The translations under genes were made by a program, and so were the position numbers. A DNA stretch of 9,018 bases from Calditrichaceae bacterium (GTDB taxonomy: Bacteria > Calditrichota > Calditrichia > Calditrichales > Calditrichaceae), in assembly GCA_030622395.1 (NCBI GenBank), contig JAUXGF010000078.1, positions 1 through 9,018 on the forward strand, given 5' to 3'. Shown here in pieces: positions 7,401 through 9,018 of the stretch. The notes under the pieces were generated by a model. It saw nothing but the letters and a program-made list of their open reading frames with translations. It was not told where the DNA came from and made no database searches. Numbering within the stretch: the stretch's first letter is position 1; each line of letters opens with the position of its first letter.

Positions 7401-7962
7401 ATATGAAAAAGAAAAAGAGCGGTTCGACTTCCTTTCAAAACAGAGGGATGATCTGTTAAAAGCTGAAACTTCGCTTATGGAAACGATTGAAAAAATTAAC
7501 ATAACGGCGCGTAAACAATTTATTGAGACATTTACCGCTATAAAGAAAAATTTTGAACAGGTTTTCCGATCCTTTTTTGAAAACGGCGAAGGCACTATTA
7601 AATTAGAAGAATCCATTGACCCTTTGGAAGCGGATATCGAAATAAATGTCAGCGCCAAAGGTAAACGTTTACAAACATTAGCTTTACTTTCCGGCGGTGA
7701 GAAAACACTAACCGCTATTTCCTTATTGTTTTCAATCTATCTTGTAAAACCAAGTCCTTTCTGCGTACTTGACGAAGTGGACGCTCCCTTGGACGACGTC
7801 AATATTATACGTTTTACGGATGCTTTAAAGAATTATTCAAATAAAACACAGTTTATTGTTATAACACATAATAAGCGTACTATGGAAGCGGCGCAAACCA
7901 TGTACGGCGTTACAATGGAAGAAGAAGGGATTTCAAAATTAGTTTCAGTTAAATTTAATTAA
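4438..7962 (+). CDS. smc: Chromosome segregation/condensation ATPase SMC
   Basis: This gene encodes 1174 residues, the normal length for bacterial SMC, the DNA-loop-extruding ATPase that works with ScpA and ScpB to condense and separate chromosomes. The N-terminal head begins at once (MYLSKLQLFGFKSFA) with Walker A GPNGSGKS at 31-38 and the FEEAAGVVKYK segment near 161-171. A long coiled coil rich in Glu, Lys and Gln follows to about 500. The hinge lies near 505-670 and has GLHGPLSDII (from 522), LGDSLNFIIVDN and VSGGSIDKKG. The second coiled coil returns to a C-terminal head with signature LSGGEK (1084-1089), Walker B FCVLDEVDAPLDD (1108-1120) and the switch ITHNKRTMEAA. All catalytic motifs are intact. 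GGAG at 4430-4433 precedes the ATG. The gap to the hydrolase gene is only 18 bases. Genes for ScpA or ScpB are not in the window. Confidence 0.97.
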   Translation: MYLSKLQLFGFKSFAQKTNLKFNDGISCVIGPNGSGKSNIVDAIRWVLGEQRVTLLRSDKMENVLFNGTKQRKPIGMAEVSLTIQNNKNILNTEYNEVVISRRLYRSGESQYLINKTVVRLKDVLDIFMDTGMGANSYSVIELKMVESILSENRQERRQLFEEAAGVVKYKIRRKSALRKLDAARSDLTRVNDIIIEVEKNVNSLSRQVGKARRYLSYTEDLKKTDIDLSRFRYHGLLNEIRPLQTQLQEASKLKEESHHQITIDEALLEDYKRELIKTEQSLQQINQKLHEQDTNIAQIKQDEAVAQTKSEEITKTKERYKIEIDDFSQKTSVLEDNLKHYEDELSSLISQKETFDAQYAEIEKERISEVEKLQIEKTDIDKLNNDFRNHLQLISNEKERLKQKEYQFKFQKEQLISLEKSKATHSETINSLEKETKRINDEKAVLKDKFNQLNNELNSLETKAEKLQNDQRTFENERNQNLSELERAKSRLHFFQQIISNYEGHSQSAKFAMAKKDQFAGLHGPLSDIISVDEKYARAVETILGDSLNFIIVDNTTTAKKLIQIVKEQNKGRITLIPLDRVKEISNVESPADTDQITVLSELIQCDNQYKNLVNLLLGDAAIVDTLEEALIQSKKYPQLRFITLSGEMVNFNREVSGGSIDKKGTAIIGRHDQLQKYAKETEHFQSILKKLENKLADISQLLKCNKDSQDQVKEKLSRQQNEIIEFEKIESQVLYEINKHKNDKQDDGSRLTQLQDNIKELAETIGVIQNKVENQQQELNLLEKETILRTNEYEQKSDSLQALLEEVQRSRLNVTNLQNQVTNRENDISRSQRIHKELQDNITKRKDEIEQIDHLLVQLENDSQTRRDEQIKIWELRDQYENEHNQIEQKLQEIKDKIVNIEDQAKTYRKQHDSTLERSRSLEIRVNENRYKAESIRDYILKEYSEDIEIGIPYDGLDEQESEEKIESFKNRIKNLGLVNPLAVSEYEKEKERFDFLSKQRDDLLKAETSLMETIEKINITARKQFIETFTAIKKNFEQVFRSFFENGEGTIKLEESIDPLEADIEINVSAKGKRLQTLALLSGGEKTLTAISLLFSIYLVKPSPFCVLDEVDAPLDDVNIIRFTDALKNYSNKTQFIVITHNKRTMEAAQTMYGVTMEEEGISKLVSVKFN

Positions 7963-7973
7963 TAGGATATATT

Positions 7974-9018
7974 ATGAAAAAAATATTATTATTTTTACTG
8001 CTTCCCCTTTTTTCATGGGCACAATTTCAGTTTATTCCTGTCAGTGTAGATTACGCCACATTTTATTCTACAGATACAACTGCATATATAGAAATCTATT
8101 TGTCGTTCTTTCAGGGTAATTTACAATACGCGCCTTTAGAGGATGGAACGCTTGGCGCTTCTTTTACTAATAAAATAGAAATAAGCGGGGAAAATTCTTT
8201 TCATAAAGAATCAGCTCATAATTATAAAAACACAAAAAATACCAGTGATTCGAAATTTAACCGATATAATCAATTTGTGGATATTTTTAATTTAGAATTA
8301 CCTTATGGAACGTACAAAGTTAAAGCTGAAATACTTGATAATAACTCAAAGTTGAAGGGCGAATATATTTTAGACCTTTCAACAATTAAACCGCAGGAGC
8401 AGCTATTTTTATCGGATATCGAATTTTGTTCTAAAATTGTTAGAGACACTTCAAGAACTATATTCTATAAAAATAATTTAAAAGTTGTTCCCCATCCCCG
8501 AAGGGTTTTTGATATGCTGCAACCGATGCTGTATTATTATGTGGAACTGAATAATCTATCTTACTCGCCTGATGAACAGCGGTTTTATGAATTTGAGTAT
8601 TTTATTACAAGCTCCGAAGGCGATACAATCAGAAAGACGCCGCCGAAAAATAAAGAAATATTTGCTTCCAATTTAGTTGAAGCCGGCGGTTTGAATGTAA
8701 TAGCTCTGCCTAAAAATATATATTTTTTCAATGCAAAGGCGGTCGACTTAAAAAGTGGCTCTATTGCCGTAAAACGCAGTAAATTTTCTGTTTTTAAACC
8801 ATCTAAAAAAGATTCGATTTCAACTGAAAGAAAATTATCTGAAATTGCGCAAGTGTATAGTAATTTTAGTAAAGAAGATTTAATCACAGAATTTAAAATG
8901 GCGCAATATATTGCCGGCAGCCAGGAAGAAAAAGTTTTTAAAAATCTGGAAAATGCCCAGGCAATGAAGAAATTCTTAACAGAATTTTGGCACAGACAAG
9001 ATAAAAGCGCTAATTCAA
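7974..9018 (+). CDS. Secreted GWxTD-family protein, N-terminal part (runs off the window)
   Basis: The frame is open from the ATG at 7974 to the right edge, giving 348 residues so far. AGGA at 7964-7967 serves as ribosome-binding site, and the start lies 11 bases after the smc stop. Residues 1-16 (MKKILLFLLLPLFSWA) are a signal peptide with likely cleavage before Gln17. The next 250 or so residues are strand-rich with no catalytic motif. From about residue 300 the sequence turns helical: EFKMAQYIAGSQEEKVFKNL followed by MKKFLTEFWHRQD. In proteins of the GWxTD family, known from Bacteroidetes, Acidobacteria and related phyla, a region of this kind (a helix with YIA...E, then FL..FW..RD) leads into the GWxTD motif. 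That motif would lie past the window edge, so the assignment rests on this lead-in. Function in the family is unknown; an envelope location is inferred from the signal peptide. Confidence 0.75.
   Translation, partial: MKKILLFLLLPLFSWAQFQFIPVSVDYATFYSTDTTAYIEIYLSFFQGNLQYAPLEDGTLGASFTNKIEISGENSFHKESAHNYKNTKNTSDSKFNRYNQFVDIFNLELPYGTYKVKAEILDNNSKLKGEYILDLSTIKPQEQLFLSDIEFCSKIVRDTSRTIFYKNNLKVVPHPRRVFDMLQPMLYYYVELNNLSYSPDEQRFYEFEYFITSSEGDTIRKTPPKNKEIFASNLVEAGGLNVIALPKNIYFFNAKAVDLKSGSIAVKRSKFSVFKPSKKDSISTERKLSEIAQVYSNFSKEDLITEFKMAQYIAGSQEEKVFKNLENAQAMKKFLTEFWHRQDKSANS

Noticed and set aside
4438..7962. SMC as part of a Wadjet-type (Jet) plasmid-defence system
   Set aside because: The protein has the full head-coil-hinge-coil-head plan, the length and the hinge motifs of housekeeping SMC, and no jetA, jetB or jetD-like gene is nearby.
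7302..8887. Minus-strand open frames of about 100 codons inside smc and the GWxTD-family gene
   Set aside because: Both are opposite frames of convincing + strand genes, with Ser/Phe-rich composition typical of antisense reading of Glu/Lys-rich proteins.

Overview
The window is an AT-rich stretch of bacterial chromosome with every recognisable gene on the + strand. It holds the 3' end of one gene, four complete genes and the 5' part of a sixth. The best taxonomic hints are an SMC whose ATPase head contains a YSVIEL...FEEAAGV segment like that of Bacteroidetes/Chlorobi-type SMCs, a GWxTD-family exported protein, and small exported lipoproteins. Together they suggest the wider FCB group (for example Ignavibacteria, Calditrichota, KSB1 or Marinimicrobia). 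This placement is an inference; no rRNA or other phylogenetic marker is present.

Layout. Positions 2-367 are the end of a gene for a small protein resembling the next one. 379-915 encodes a small lipoprotein with a signal peptide and a Cys at residue 26; the two look like tandem paralogues. A perfect-stem hairpin with one bulge follows at 919-946. 1003-1713 encodes a protein with the PdxJ (pyridoxine 5'-phosphate synthase) fold, but almost every catalytic position is replaced. The 180-base gap after it carries an imperfect palindrome built of 8-base units and flanked by an exact 9-bp direct repeat, which looks like a small mobile palindromic element with its target-site duplication. 1894-4419 encodes an exported family-2-type glycoside hydrolase fused to a six-helix membrane domain. 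4438-7962 encodes a full-length SMC chromosome-condensation ATPase. 7974 to the window end is the N-terminal part of a secreted GWxTD-family protein.

The hydrolase, SMC and GWxTD genes are separated by only 18 and 11 bases and are probably co-transcribed. No shared pathway is evident: SMC acts on DNA in the cytoplasm, while its two neighbours are exported. The strongest leads for something undescribed are the PdxJ-like protein that appears to have lost its chemistry, the membrane-anchored hydrolase with Gln in place of the near-invariant Asn before its acid/base Glu, and the palindromic element. I found no CRISPR array, tRNA, rRNA, defence cassette or transposase gene.
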